Source: Flavobacteriaceae bacterium (GTDB lineage Bacteria; Bacteroidota; Bacteroidia; Flavobacteriales; Flavobacteriaceae). From it: 64,000 nucleotides of DNA. A program made the position numbers and the translations under genes. Where the stretch lies: NCBI GenBank assembly GCA_021647885.1, contig JAKITV010000001.1:1-64000 (forward strand). Direction: 5' to 3'. This document shows, piece after piece, positions 55,007 to 63,724 of the stretch (position 1 is the first letter of the stretch; every line of letters starts with the position of its first letter). The notes under the pieces were generated by a model, which was given only the letters and a program-made list of their open reading frames with translations, did not search any database and had not been told where the DNA came from.

Positions 55007-56047
55007 ATGAATTATTATAAATACCTTTTCTTCTTATTTATAATTCTTGCTTCTTGCAAAACTAACACTAAACAGCAAGATGAAATAGTAAGCCCTCAAG
55101 TATCTGTTAATGATTTTATTATTGCCTTTGGTTCATGTAATCATCAAGATGCACCTAACCTTTTATGGAAAGAAATAGAAAAAAACAAACCTAATGTTTG
55201 GATTTGGGGAGGAGATATTATTTATGCAGATACTGAAAATATGGGTTTAATGGAGCAAGATTACCAAAAACAGAAAACAAAGTCTGACTATGCAAACTTT
55301 ATAAAAAATATTGATGTTCTTGCCACTTGGGACGACCATGATTATGGTTTAAATGATGGAGGTGAAGAATACAGCAAAAAGGCAGAAGCGCAAGACTTAT
55401 TTTTAGATTTTATTGATGTAGAAAAAGATGATAAAAGAAGGCAACAGGAGGGCGTGTATTTTTCAAAAGATTATATAGTAAATGAAGAAACCATTAAAAT
55501 TATTTTGCTTGACACACGCTATTTTAGAACTGCACTTACTCAAGATACCATTACAAAAAAGAGGTATAAACCTAATGTTTATGGCGAAGGAAGTATGCTT
55601 GGAGATACACAGTGGGAATGGTTAAAGAATCACCTTCAAAATTCTAAAGCATCTTTTAATATTATTGTTAGCAGTATTCAGGTTTTATCATCTGAACATG
55701 GTTATGAAAGTTGGGGAAACATGACTCATGAAGTCGATAAACTAGAAGATCTTATTAAAGCGAGCAATGCAAACAATGTTATTATTCTTTCTGGAGACAG
55801 ACATCTTTCGGAAATTTCGAAAAAGAATGTGGATAGTTTGGCTTATCCTTTAATTGATTTTACCTCTAGCGGAATGACACATTCTTATAGTAGTTTTCAA
55901 GGAGAACCCAATAAATTTAGAGTTAAAGATGTGGTTTTTCAAAAGAGTTTTGGTGTTTTAAAATTTAATTTTGAAAATAAAACAGTTACCATGCAAATGA
56001 GAGGTGAAAATAATGTTTTACAGCAGGAATTAATACAGGCATATTAA
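55007..56047 (+). CDS. PhoD-like alkaline phosphatase family lipoprotein
   Basis: A 346-residue lipoprotein (lipobox IILASC). The PhoD-like metallophosphatase core is seen in FGSCNHQDAPNLLWKEI, NVWIWGGDIIYADT with metal Asp, LATWDDHDYGLNDGG, IILLDTRYFR and ILSGDRHLSEIS. Such enzymes cleave phosphodiesters or phosphomonoesters outside the cytoplasm using Fe and Ca. It could serve phosphate supply, but no phosphate-box regulation is visible. ndk follows 51 bases later with its own promoter. Confidence 0.92.
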   Translation: MNYYKYLFFLFIILASCKTNTKQQDEIVSPQVSVNDFIIAFGSCNHQDAPNLLWKEIEKNKPNVWIWGGDIIYADTENMGLMEQDYQKQKTKSDYANFIKNIDVLATWDDHDYGLNDGGEEYSKKAEAQDLFLDFIDVEKDDKRRQQEGVYFSKDYIVNEETIKIILLDTRYFRTALTQDTITKKRYKPNVYGEGSMLGDTQWEWLKNHLQNSKASFNIIVSSIQVLSSEHGYESWGNMTHEVDKLEDLIKASNANNVIILSGDRHLSEISKKNVDSLAYPLIDFTSSGMTHSYSSFQGEPNKFRVKDVVFQKSFGVLKFNFENKTVTMQMRGENNVLQQELIQAY

Positions 56048-56050
56048 TAC

Positions 56051-56080
56051 TTGCAAATTTATTTAAAAGCGTTATTTTTG
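56051..56080 (+). promoter_or_regulatory. Promoter of ndk
   Basis: TTG (56051-56053), 19 bases, TATTTTTG (56073-56080). A full match to the Bacteroidota pattern, 18 bases before the ndk start. Confidence 0.65.
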
Positions 56081-56098
56081 CGCAAAATTATATATAAA

Positions 56099-56518
56099 AT
56101 GGCAACAAACAGAACATTTACAATGCTTAAACCAGATTCGGTTGAAAAAGGAAACATTGGTGCAATATTAGAAAAAATTACAGCTTCAGGATTTAGAATT
56201 GTAGCTATGAAATTAACGCAAATGACGATAGCTGATGCACAAGCATTTTACGCAGTACACAGAGAGCGTCCTTTTTATGGAGAGTTGGTAGAATATATGA
56301 CACGTGGGCCAATTGTAGCTGCTATTTTAGAAAAAGATAATGCAGTTGAAGATTTTAGAACTTTAATTGGAACTACTAATCCTGCAGAAGCTGCCGAAGG
56401 GACAATACGTAAACTGTATGCTGATTCTATTAGTGAGAATGCAGTACATGGTAGTGATAGTGATGATAATGCTGCTATAGAAGGAGCATTCCATTTTTCT
56501 GGAAGAGAACAATTTTAG
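56099..56518 (+). CDS. ndk: Nucleoside diphosphate kinase
   Basis: Ndk transfers the terminal phosphate of ATP to other nucleoside diphosphates. The 139-residue protein starts [40 protein letters not shown] and [20 protein letters not shown] hold the nucleotide site and the catalytic His (NAVHGSD). The ATG gives the normal length; a longer upstream frame is excluded because it would run through the promoter. A terminator follows. Confidence 0.97.
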   Translation: MATNRTFTMLKPDSVEKGNIGAILEKITASGFRIVAMKLTQMTIADAQAFYAVHRERPFYGELVEYMTRGPIVAAILEKDNAVEDFRTLIGTTNPAEAAEGTIRKLYADSISENAVHGSDSDDNAAIEGAFHFSGREQF

Positions 56519-56545
56519 TTTTAAGAGCTAAAAGTGGCTTAATAA

Positions 56546-56578
56546 AAAAACCTGAAACATTATGTTTCAGGTTTTTGT
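56546..56578. terminator. Bidirectional terminator between ndk and the cold-shock gene
   Basis: AACCTGAAAC and GTTTCAGGTT form a 10-bp stem around ATTAT, with an A-run before and a T-run after. It can end both convergent genes. Confidence 0.92.
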
Positions 56579-56603
56579 TTCAAAAAAAGTTAACTAGTAT
56601 ATG

Positions 56604-56795
56604 CTAAATTACTTTTACGTTTACTGCGTTTAATCCTTTTTTACCTTCCTGTAGATCAAATTCAACTTCATCGCCTTCACGAATTTCGTCGATTAATCCA
56701 GAAATGTGTACAAAGTGGTCTTTGTCTGCTCCTTCTTCTGTGATGAAACCAAAACCTTTAGAATCATTGAAGAATTTTACTGTACCTTTACTCAT
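56604..56795 (-). CDS. Cold-shock domain protein
   Basis: A 63-residue single cold-shock domain that binds single-stranded nucleic acid. The RNP motifs GTVKFFNDSKGFGFITEEG and DHFVHISGL are complete, followed by EGDEVEFDLQEGKKGLNAVN. Such small proteins act as RNA chaperones; cold induction cannot be seen from sequence. Single gene with a long AT-rich upstream region. Confidence 0.96.
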   Translation of the reverse strand: MSKGTVKFFNDSKGFGFITEEGADKDHFVHISGLIDEIREGDEVEFDLQEGKKGLNAVNVKVI

Positions 56796-56914
56796 TGTTA
56801 ATATATTAAATTAATTTAAGCCGCAAAGATAGTATTAAATTACGTAACTACCTCGTTTTTTATAACTTATCACAAATTTAACAACTTTTACATTTTCAGT
56901 TGAGATTATAAAAA

Positions 56915-56946
56915 CAAAAAGCCTTACTATAGAGTAAGGCTTTTTG
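56915..56946 (-). terminator. Terminator after the tRNA pair
   Basis: CAAAAAGCCTTAC (56915-56927) and GTAAGGCTTTTTG (56934-56946) form a 13-base inverted pair directly behind tRNA-Arg on the minus strand, with the T-run built into the stem. Confidence 0.88.
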
Positions 56947-57020
56947 TGATCGCGACAGGATTCGAACCTGTGACCGTCTGCTTAGAAGGCAGATGCTCTA
57001 TCCAGCTGAGCTACGCGACC
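56947..57020 (-). tRNA. tRNA-Arg (anticodon TCT)
   Basis: Full cloverleaf on the minus strand: acceptor GGTCGCG pairs with CGCGATC, D-arm AGCTCAGCTGGATAGAGC, anticodon loop CTTCTAA with TCT, T-arm CAGGTTCGAATCCTG, discriminator A. The CCA end is not encoded. It reads AGA codons. It lies 51 bases downstream of tRNA-Pro, probably in one transcript. Confidence 0.96.
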
Positions 57021-57071
57021 ATTTAAGGATTATATCCTGAAATGTTTTGCTGCAAAAAGCTTTGCTTTTTG

Positions 57072-57146
57072 TCGGGGTGGCAGGATTCGAACCTGCGACC
57101 TCCGCGTCCCAAACGCGGCGCGATAACCGGGCTACGCTACACCCCG
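57072..57146 (-). tRNA. tRNA-Pro (anticodon TGG)
   Basis: Cloverleaf on the minus strand: acceptor CGGGGTG pairs with CACCCCG, anticodon stem CCGCG/CGCGG around TTTGGGA with TGG, T-arm CAGGTTCGAATCCTG, discriminator A. The first base C is typical for bacterial tRNA-Pro. CCA is not encoded. Confidence 0.96.
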
Positions 57147-57328
57147 AATTTAATAAAAGATGAATTTTAAATAAACTTCTAACCCTATTATTTACTTAAA
57201 TTTCTTAAACGTAGTATATATAAAACTTAAATATTATATTACATCTTTAGAAATAAGGCTGCAAATATATAGCTTTCTTTTGAAAGCAAACAAATATTTA
57301 TTTGTAAATTCATGACAAATTTTTAACA

Positions 57329-58435
57329 ATGAAAACACAGAAAATAATTGTATCAATATTTGTTTTAATTAGCTTTTTTTCTTGTGCTCAAGATAAAAAC
57401 CCTACTAATAAAAAACATAATTACGAAGTTATAGTACCTGAACTGTCGATTCCTTGGGGATTTGTATTTCTTCCAGACCAATCTATGTTAATTACAGAAA
57501 AAAAAGGAGAACTCATTCATTTTAAAAACGGAAAGAAAACCATTATTAAAGGATTGCCAGAGATTAAAGTTCTTGGTCAAGGTGGTTTGTTAGATATAGA
57601 ACTTCATCCAGATTATGCAACTAATGGATGGATTTACATCTCTTATGCTTCTCCAGATGGTGAAGGCGAAGGAGCAAATACAGTAATTATGAGATGTAAA
57701 CTCAAAGATGACACTTTAATTGAAAAGCAAACCCTTTATAAAGCATCTCCTAATAGTAAAAGAGGGCAACATTTTGGTTCTCGAATTGAGTTCGATAATG
57801 AAGGTTATTTATATTTTTCTATTGGAGATCGTGGTAATCGAGATAAAAATCCGCAAGATATTACAAGAGATTCTGGAAAAATTTACCGCCTTAACGATGA
57901 TGGATCTATTCCAAAAGACAATCCATTTGTTAATGAGGCCAATGCAAAAAAAGCAATATATTCTTATGGACACCGTAATCCACAAGGCATGGTTTTACAT
58001 CCTGAAACTGGCGAGTTATGGACACACGAACATGGACCACGTGGTGGCGATGAAATTAATATAATTAAAGCTGGTAAAAACTATGGTTGGCCTTTAATTA
58101 GTTATGGTATAAATTATAGTGGTACTTCCTTTACAGATTATACCGCATTGCCAGGAATGGAGCAGCCTTTACATTATTGGGATCCTTCAATTGCACCAAG
58201 CGGAATGACTTTTGTTACAAGTGATATTTATCCTGAATGGAAAGGTAATTTGTTAGTTGGATCTTTAAAGTTTCAGTACTTAAATCGTTGTGTATTAAAA
58301 AATAACAAAGTTGTTAAAGAAGAAAAATTAATTGATGGTTTAGGTCGTGTAAGAAGTGTTAGGCAAGGTCCAGATGGTTATATATATGTTGGTGTGGAAA
58401 ATGTTGGTATAGTTAAAATTATTCCGAAGAAATAA
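57329..58435 (+). CDS. PQQ-dependent sugar dehydrogenase-type beta-propeller, lipoprotein
   Basis: A 368-residue exported protein with lipobox ISFFSC. It has the six-bladed fold of soluble aldose dehydrogenases: IPWGFVFLPDQSMLITEKKG, LGQGGLLDIELHPDY, QHFGSRIEFDNEGYLYFSIG with catalytic-site His, SYGHRNPQGMVLHPETGELW, EHGPRGGDEINIIKAGKNYG and a final SVRQGPDGYIYVG. PQQ as cofactor is known for this family, but PQQ synthesis genes are not in the window, so the enzyme may depend on outside cofactor. udk follows 31 bases later. Confidence 0.9.
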   Translation: MKTQKIIVSIFVLISFFSCAQDKNPTNKKHNYEVIVPELSIPWGFVFLPDQSMLITEKKGELIHFKNGKKTIIKGLPEIKVLGQGGLLDIELHPDYATNGWIYISYASPDGEGEGANTVIMRCKLKDDTLIEKQTLYKASPNSKRGQHFGSRIEFDNEGYLYFSIGDRGNRDKNPQDITRDSGKIYRLNDDGSIPKDNPFVNEANAKKAIYSYGHRNPQGMVLHPETGELWTHEHGPRGGDEINIIKAGKNYGWPLISYGINYSGTSFTDYTALPGMEQPLHYWDPSIAPSGMTFVTSDIYPEWKGNLLVGSLKFQYLNRCVLKNNKVVKEEKLIDGLGRVRSVRQGPDGYIYVGVENVGIVKIIPKK

Positions 58436-58466
58436 TCTTAAATTTGTTGAATCTAAATAACTAAAC

Positions 58467-59072
58467 ATGTTTATTATTGGAATTGCTGGTGGAACAGGTT
58501 GTGGTAAAACTACTGTTGTAAATCAAATTTTAAATGAACTTCCCGAAGGTGAAGTTGGTGTTATCTCACAAGACTCGTATTATACAGATACTTCTCACTT
58601 AAATTATGAAGAGCGTGTAAAGATAAATTTTGATCATCCAAGATCTATAGATTTTAAATTGCTCACTAATCATTTAAAAAAACTTAAAAAAGGGAAACCC
58701 GTTCATCAGCCAGTATATTCGTTTGTAAAACATAACCGAACTGGAGATGCCATTTTAACACATCCAAGAAAAGTAATGATTGTTGAAGGTATTTTAATTC
58801 TAACTAATCCAGAATTAAGAGAAATGTTCGATATAAAAGTATTTGTTCATGCCGATAGTGATGAACGCTTAATACGAAGATTAAAACGTGATATTTCTGA
58901 ACGCGGAAGAGATCTCGACGAAGTTCTTTCTCGCTATCAAAATACTTTAAAACCAATGCATGACCAATTTATAGAACCTATGAAAGAGTTTGCAGATATT
59001 ATAATTCCAAACAATAAATACAACACAGTAGCCGTAGATATTGTAAGAACTATTATTAATGAAAGATTATAA
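58467..59072 (+). CDS. udk: Uridine kinase
   Basis: Udk phosphorylates uridine and cytidine in pyrimidine salvage. The 201-residue protein has the P-loop GIAGGTGCGKTTVVNQI, the substrate region ISQDSYYTD and NFDHPRSIDFKLLTNHLKKL, PVYSFVKHNRTG, VEGILILTNPELREMFDIKV, and the lid RRLKRDISERGRDLDEVL. Normal length. Its stop is directly followed by the start of the FtsB-like gene, which makes a coupled operon running on to mutB. Confidence 0.95.
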   Translation: MFIIGIAGGTGCGKTTVVNQILNELPEGEVGVISQDSYYTDTSHLNYEERVKINFDHPRSIDFKLLTNHLKKLKKGKPVHQPVYSFVKHNRTGDAILTHPRKVMIVEGILILTNPELREMFDIKVFVHADSDERLIRRLKRDISERGRDLDEVLSRYQNTLKPMHDQFIEPMKEFADIIIPNNKYNTVAVDIVRTIINERL

Positions 59073-59408
59073 ATGTCTAAATCTCAACATAAATATAAGC
59101 GTTTAATAAAGCCTTTCAAAAACATTTTCTTCCTTGTATTAATTGTTTTTTCTGTTTGGATGCTTTTTTTTGATAGCAATTCATGGCTTATCCATAACGA
59201 ATTAAATAATGATATTGAAGATTTAGAAGAAGAAAAAAAGTATTATAACAAAGAAATTGAAAAAGATAATAAAGAGATTAAAAAATTGAGTGACGAAGAA
59301 GGTATAGAAAAATATGGTCGCGAAAAATATTATATGAAAAAGGATAGTGAAGAAATTTATTTAATCGAATACGAAGACAGCATTGTAAAACAAAAAGAGG
59401 ATGAGTAA
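59073..59408 (+). CDS. FtsB/DivIC-like septum formation initiator family protein
   Basis: A 111-residue bitopic membrane protein. A basic N-terminus (KYKRLIKPFKN) precedes one membrane helix (IFFLVLIVFSVWMLFFD). A periplasmic coiled coil follows (DIEDLEEEKKYYNKEIEKDN), and a short conserved end, EKYGREKYYMKKDSEEIYL, matches the FtsB/DivIC family that bridges division proteins FtsL and FtsQ. A role in cell division is inferred. It starts directly after udk and overlaps mutA by eight bases. Confidence 0.88.
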   Translation: MSKSQHKYKRLIKPFKNIFFLVLIVFSVWMLFFDSNSWLIHNELNNDIEDLEEEKKYYNKEIEKDNKEIKKLSDEEGIEKYGREKYYMKKDSEEIYLIEYEDSIVKQKEDE

Positions 59409-60783
59409 ATCATTGTTTGATGAGTTTGATGGTGTTTCAGCAAAAGCATGGAAACAAAAAATCCAGTTAGATTTAAAAGGAGCCGATTATAACAAAACCT
59501 TAATTTGGAATTCTCCTGAAGGCATAGACGTAAAACCATTTTACCATGCTGATGATTTTGAAAAACTTCCAGAAACTTCTGCTACCAAAGCAACATCATG
59601 GAAAATTTGTCAAACCATATATGTTTCAGATTCAGAAAAAGCTAATCAAAAAGCATTAGAAGTATTAAATCGTGGAGCAGATAGTATTAAGTTTATTATT
59701 CCCTCAAAAGATGTTTCAATCGAAACCTTACTCAAAGAAATTGACTTGTCTTCTACTCAAACTCATTTTGAATTACAGTTTCTTTCAGAAGAATTTGTAA
59801 ATCAGCTTTTTGTCATTCCTGCTAAGGCTGGAATCTATGTTTATACAGATATTATTGGCAACCTTGCTAAATCTGGAAATTGGTATTACAACCTAAATAA
59901 AGACCATAATATATTAGAATCTATTATTAAAAACTCTACTTCAAATAAATCGTTTATAAGTGTAGATGTTTCTTTATATCAAAATGCAGGAGCTAATATG
60001 GCGCAGCAATTGGCATACGCAATGGCACATGCAAATGAATACTTAAATCATCTGGATAACGTCAATGCGAGTAAAACGAAGCAATCTCTTCAAATTACCT
60101 TTAACGTTTCAATCGGCACAAACTATTTTTTCGAAATCGCAAAACTTAGAGCATTACGCATACTATGGAAAATTTTAGCTTCCGAATATAATTTTAATTC
60201 AAGTTGTCACATTATTACCACGCCAACAAAACGCAACAAAACATTATACGATTATAATACCAATATGCTACGTACTACAACCGAATGTATGAGTGCAATA
60301 CTTGGAGGAGCAAATACAATTTGTAATTTACCTTATGATGCGATTTATCATAAAGACAATGAGTTTGGTGAACGTATTTCTCGAAACCAATTATTAGTGC
60401 TAAAACATGAGAGTTATTTTAATAAAGTAAATAATCCAGCGGATGGTGCTTATTATATTGAAACCTTAACACAGCAAATGGCTGAAAAAGCATTGGTGTT
60501 ATTTAAAGATATTGAAGCCAATGGTGGATTTTTAAAACAACTTAAAGAAGGTACTATTCAAAGAAAAATAAAAGAAAGTGCTGAGAAAGAACAAGAACTA
60601 TTTAATAATGGAGAAGACATTTTATTAGGAACCAACAAACATCCCAATCCAAATGATAAAATGAAAAATGAATTAGAACTTTATCCTTTTGTAAAACAGA
60701 AAAAGAGGAAAACACTTATTGAACCAATTATAGAAAAACGATTAGCTGAAACTTTAGAACAAAACAGATTACAAACTGAATAA
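59401..60783 (+). CDS. mutA: Methylmalonyl-CoA mutase small subunit, with inserted REP-derived peptide
   Basis: Small, non-catalytic partner of methylmalonyl-CoA mutase, which interconverts methylmalonyl-CoA and succinyl-CoA. The 460-residue protein has the mutase TIM-barrel (WNSPEGIDVKPFYHADDF, SVDVSLYQNAGANMAQQLAY, FEIAKLRALRILWKILASEY, NPADGAYYIETLTQQMAEKA) but stops before the B12-binding domain, shorter than many MutA proteins of about 600 residues. Residues 138-145 (VIPAKAGI) are the translation of a dispersed palindrome and interrupt the barrel between QFLSEEFVNQLF and YVYTDIIGNLAKSG. The function may still be kept. Confidence 0.92.
   Translation: MSKSLFDEFDGVSAKAWKQKIQLDLKGADYNKTLIWNSPEGIDVKPFYHADDFEKLPETSATKATSWKICQTIYVSDSEKANQKALEVLNRGADSIKFIIPSKDVSIETLLKEIDLSSTQTHFELQFLSEEFVNQLFVIPAKAGIYVYTDIIGNLAKSGNWYYNLNKDHNILESIIKNSTSNKSFISVDVSLYQNAGANMAQQLAYAMAHANEYLNHLDNVNASKTKQSLQITFNVSIGTNYFFEIAKLRALRILWKILASEYNFNSSCHIITTPTKRNKTLYDYNTNMLRTTTECMSAILGGANTICNLPYDAIYHKDNEFGERISRNQLLVLKHESYFNKVNNPADGAYYIETLTQQMAEKALVLFKDIEANGGFLKQLKEGTIQRKIKESAEKEQELFNNGEDILLGTNKHPNPNDKMKNELELYPFVKQKKRKTLIEPIIEKRLAETLEQNRLQTE
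59811..59836 (+). repeat. REP-like palindrome inside mutA
   Basis: TGTCATTCCTGCTAAGGCTG followed by GAATCT. ATTCCtGC and GCtGGAAT pair around TAAG. This is the widespread repeat read as VIPAKAGI in many genomes, here in frame within the gene. Confidence 0.75.
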
Positions 60784-60794
60784 AAAAAATACTT

Positions 60795-61409
60795 ATGAAA
60801 ACATTAATCAAGCTACTTATAGTAATACTTGTTATTAATTTATCTAGCTGTAAAAAACCATTAGAATACAAATATTCCGATAAAGATGATTTATTTGAAT
60901 GTGAATCCATAGACATGGTCTTAATAAAAGAAGCCTTATATACTTTTGAAGACTATATAACCCAATATTATATTGCTGAACCACCAAATACACTTAGCAA
61001 AGGTTATGCCTTTTATAGGGAGATTGCTTTAAGAGACCTGCAACCTGCTGTAGAACTATTTGACGATCACTTAATTCAATTAGTAAAACAACTAAAAAAA
61101 GAAAATGAACTTTGGATTGTTTCTAAAGACAAAACAATTCTTAATTACAATCACCCAATATTGTTATGTATTGCTAAAAACATAAAGGATGAAGGAATTA
61201 ATAAAACCCTTAATGTATTATTAGAAACCAAATCGTTTCGTACTGAAATATTTTTACCAACATTTTTAATGGAAACTCAAATATTAATAGACGATAAAGC
61301 ATTGGCTACATATTTTGCTTTAGAAATGTTTTATGCTAGAGTATTAAACGTAGATTTTGATAATATAAAAAGAAAAGAAGAGGCTAATAGTAACAAAAAT
61401 GATTATTAA
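60795..61409 (+). CDS. Lipoprotein of unknown function between mutA and mutB
   Basis: A 204-residue protein with a lipoprotein signal (lipobox INLSSC at Cys19). The mature part is largely helical ([54 protein letters not shown]-type end helix), with no recognised domain. It starts 12 bases behind mutA and ends 10 bases before the mutB start, so it must be cotranscribed with the mutase subunits. A functional link to propionate metabolism is not evident. Conserved position in related genomes is suspected but not checked. Confidence 0.75.
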   Translation: MKTLIKLLIVILVINLSSCKKPLEYKYSDKDDLFECESIDMVLIKEALYTFEDYITQYYIAEPPNTLSKGYAFYREIALRDLQPAVELFDDHLIQLVKQLKKENELWIVSKDKTILNYNHPILLCIAKNIKDEGINKTLNVLLETKSFRTEIFLPTFLMETQILIDDKALATYFALEMFYARVLNVDFDNIKRKEEANSNKNDY

Positions 61410-61419
61410 ATTTAGTTTG

Positions 61420-63612
61420 ATGTCACGCAAAAATCTTCAACATATTACAATAAAGCCTGAAGTTAAAAGACAGAAGATTGAAGCCACTGAAACTTTTCAA
61501 ACTGCTGAAAATATTCTAGTTAAATCAAACTACACCAAAGAAGATGTCGCAAATTTAAAACATCTCAACTTTGTTGCTGGTATTGCGCCTAACCTTCGTG
61601 GACCTTATAGCACAATGTATGTTCGAAGACCTTGGACAATCAGACAGTATGCAGGTTTTAGTACTGCCGAAGACAGCAACGCATTTTACAGACGAAATTT
61701 AGAAGCTGGACAAAAAGGGCTTTCAGTTGCATTCGATTTAGCAACGCATCGTGGTTATGATAGTGATCACGAACGGGTTATTGGTGATGTCGGAAAAGCT
61801 GGAGTTGCTATAGATTCGGTTGAAGACATGAAAATTCTCTTCGACCAGATTCCTCTCGATAAAATGTCGGTTTCAATGACTATGAATGGAGCAGTATTGC
61901 CAATTATGGCATTTTATATTGTCGCAGCAGAAGAACAAGGCGTAAAACCTGAACAACTTTTGGGAACCATTCAAAATGATATTTTAAAGGAGTTTATGGT
62001 AAGAAATACATATATCTATCCACCTTCTCATTCTATGAAAATTGTTTCAGATATTTTTGAGTTTACCAGCAAGAATATGCCAAAATTCAATAGCATTAGT
62101 ATTTCTGGTTATCACATGCAGGAAGCAGGAGCTACTTGCGATATAGAATTGGCTTACACACTTGCAGATGGCATAGAATATATACGAAAAGGATTAGAAG
62201 CAGGAATGGACATCGATACTTTTGCACCTCGTATTTCATTCTTTTGGGCAATTGGCATGAATCATTTTATGGAAATTGCTAAACTGCGTGCTGCTCGTAT
62301 GCTTTGGGCAAAATTAGTAAAGCAATTCAATCCTAAAAACCCAAAATCGTTAGCACTTCGTACACATTGCCAAACTTCTGGTTGGAGTTTAACAGAGCAA
62401 GACCCTTTTAATAATGTGGCACGAACTTGCATTGAAGCTACTGCTGCTGCTTTTGGTGGCACACAAAGTTTACATACAAATGCATTAGATGAAGCCATCG
62501 CTTTACCAACAGATTTTTCGGCAAGAATAGCAAGAAATACACAAATATACTTACAAGAAGAAACCAAAATCACAAAAACGGTCGATCCTTGGGCAGGAAG
62601 TTTTTATGTAGAAAGTTTAACAAACGAGATTGCTCAAAAAGCTTGGTCGCTCATTAAAGAAATTGAAGAATTGGGTGGAATGACAAAAGCCATTGAAGCT
62701 GGAATACCCAAAATGAGAATCGAAGAAGCTGCAGCTCGCAAACAAGCTCGTATTGATTCTGGTAAAGACATTATTGTTGGAGTAAACAAATATAGATTAA
62801 AAGAAGAGGAACCTTTACATATTTTAGAAGTTGATAATCAAACCGTTCGCTCACAACAAATAGAACGATTAAATAGAATAAAATCTGAAAGAGATAGTAA
62901 TAAAGTTAAACAAGCATTATCAAGATTAACCGAAGCTGCTAAATTTTCCTTAAATTCGAATGATCCTAATGCTAAAGAAAACCTAGAAATAAATTTGGAA
63001 GACTCTCACTTTCGTGAGGATTATAATTTATTAGCTTTAGCAGTTGAAGCTGCTCGAGAACGAGCCACATTAGGTGAAATTAGTGATGCGCTTGAAGCAG
63101 AATTTGGACGTTACAAAGCACAAATAAAATCATTTAGCGGAGTGTATAGTAAAGAAATAAAAGACGATAGTTCCTTTAAAAAAGCAAGAGGACTTGCTGA
63201 TAAATTTGCAGAGCAAGAAGGCAGAAGACCACGTATTATGATTGCCAAAATGGGACAAGATGGTCATGATCGTGGTGCAAAAGTTGTAGCCACAGGTTAT
63301 GCAGATGTTGGTTTTGATGTAGATATTGGTCCACTGTTTCAAACACCGCAAGAAGTAGCCAAACAAGCTATAGAAAACGATGTACATATTTTGGGTGTAT
63401 CTTCTTTGGCAGCAGGACATAAAACTTTAGTGCCTCAAGTAATAGAGGAACTTAAAAATTATGGTCGAGATGATATTATGGTTATTGTTGGTGGAGTCAT
63501 CCCAAAACAAGATTACCAATATTTATTCGATGCTGGAGCAGTAGCTGTTTTTGGCCCAGGAACTAAAATTAGCGATGCTGCGATTAAGATTTTAGAGATT
63601 TTGATTGATTAG
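61420..63612 (+). CDS. mutB: Methylmalonyl-CoA mutase large (catalytic) subunit
   Basis: Catalytic subunit that rearranges methylmalonyl-CoA and succinyl-CoA with adenosylcobalamin. The 730-residue protein has the TIM barrel ([20 protein letters not shown] with Tyr at the active site, [40 protein letters not shown]). A C-terminal B12-binding domain from about residue 600 has the ligand motif [20 protein letters not shown] (DxHxxG) and [17 protein letters not shown]. Start at MSRKNLQ was chosen; an upstream in-frame ATG would overlap the lipoprotein gene by 11 bases. Last gene of the udk-mut operon. Confidence 0.97.
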   Translation: MSRKNLQHITIKPEVKRQKIEATETFQTAENILVKSNYTKEDVANLKHLNFVAGIAPNLRGPYSTMYVRRPWTIRQYAGFSTAEDSNAFYRRNLEAGQKGLSVAFDLATHRGYDSDHERVIGDVGKAGVAIDSVEDMKILFDQIPLDKMSVSMTMNGAVLPIMAFYIVAAEEQGVKPEQLLGTIQNDILKEFMVRNTYIYPPSHSMKIVSDIFEFTSKNMPKFNSISISGYHMQEAGATCDIELAYTLADGIEYIRKGLEAGMDIDTFAPRISFFWAIGMNHFMEIAKLRAARMLWAKLVKQFNPKNPKSLALRTHCQTSGWSLTEQDPFNNVARTCIEATAAAFGGTQSLHTNALDEAIALPTDFSARIARNTQIYLQEETKITKTVDPWAGSFYVESLTNEIAQKAWSLIKEIEELGGMTKAIEAGIPKMRIEEAAARKQARIDSGKDIIVGVNKYRLKEEEPLHILEVDNQTVRSQQIERLNRIKSERDSNKVKQALSRLTEAAKFSLNSNDPNAKENLEINLEDSHFREDYNLLALAVEAARERATLGEISDALEAEFGRYKAQIKSFSGVYSKEIKDDSSFKKARGLADKFAEQEGRRPRIMIAKMGQDGHDRGAKVVATGYADVGFDVDIGPLFQTPQEVAKQAIENDVHILGVSSLAAGHKTLVPQVIEELKNYGRDDIMVIVGGVIPKQDYQYLFDAGAVAVFGPGTKISDAAIKILEILID

Positions 63613-63617
63613 TTAGT

Positions 63618-63652
63618 TTGATTCTTAAATAAAAAACTAATATCTTCGTTTA
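63618..63652 (+). promoter_or_regulatory. Promoter of cassette 4
   Basis: TTG (63618-63620), 20 bases, TATCTTCG (63641-63648), TTTA. The leader GATATAATCAATTAA is shared with cassette 2 over 15 bases. Confidence 0.6.
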
Positions 63653-63724
63653 ACATCAGATATAATCAATTAACACAGACTATATCAAACCTTTACCAAA
63701 CAGTTGAAAACCAATCTTAATATA

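Larger units (their letters stand above)
56796..57328. other. Region with two tRNA genes, otherwise non-coding
   Basis: The 533-base gap between the cold-shock gene and the sugar dehydrogenase holds tRNA-Arg, tRNA-Pro and their terminator. The rest (57147-57328) is AT-rich with no recognisable gene. Confidence 0.8.
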
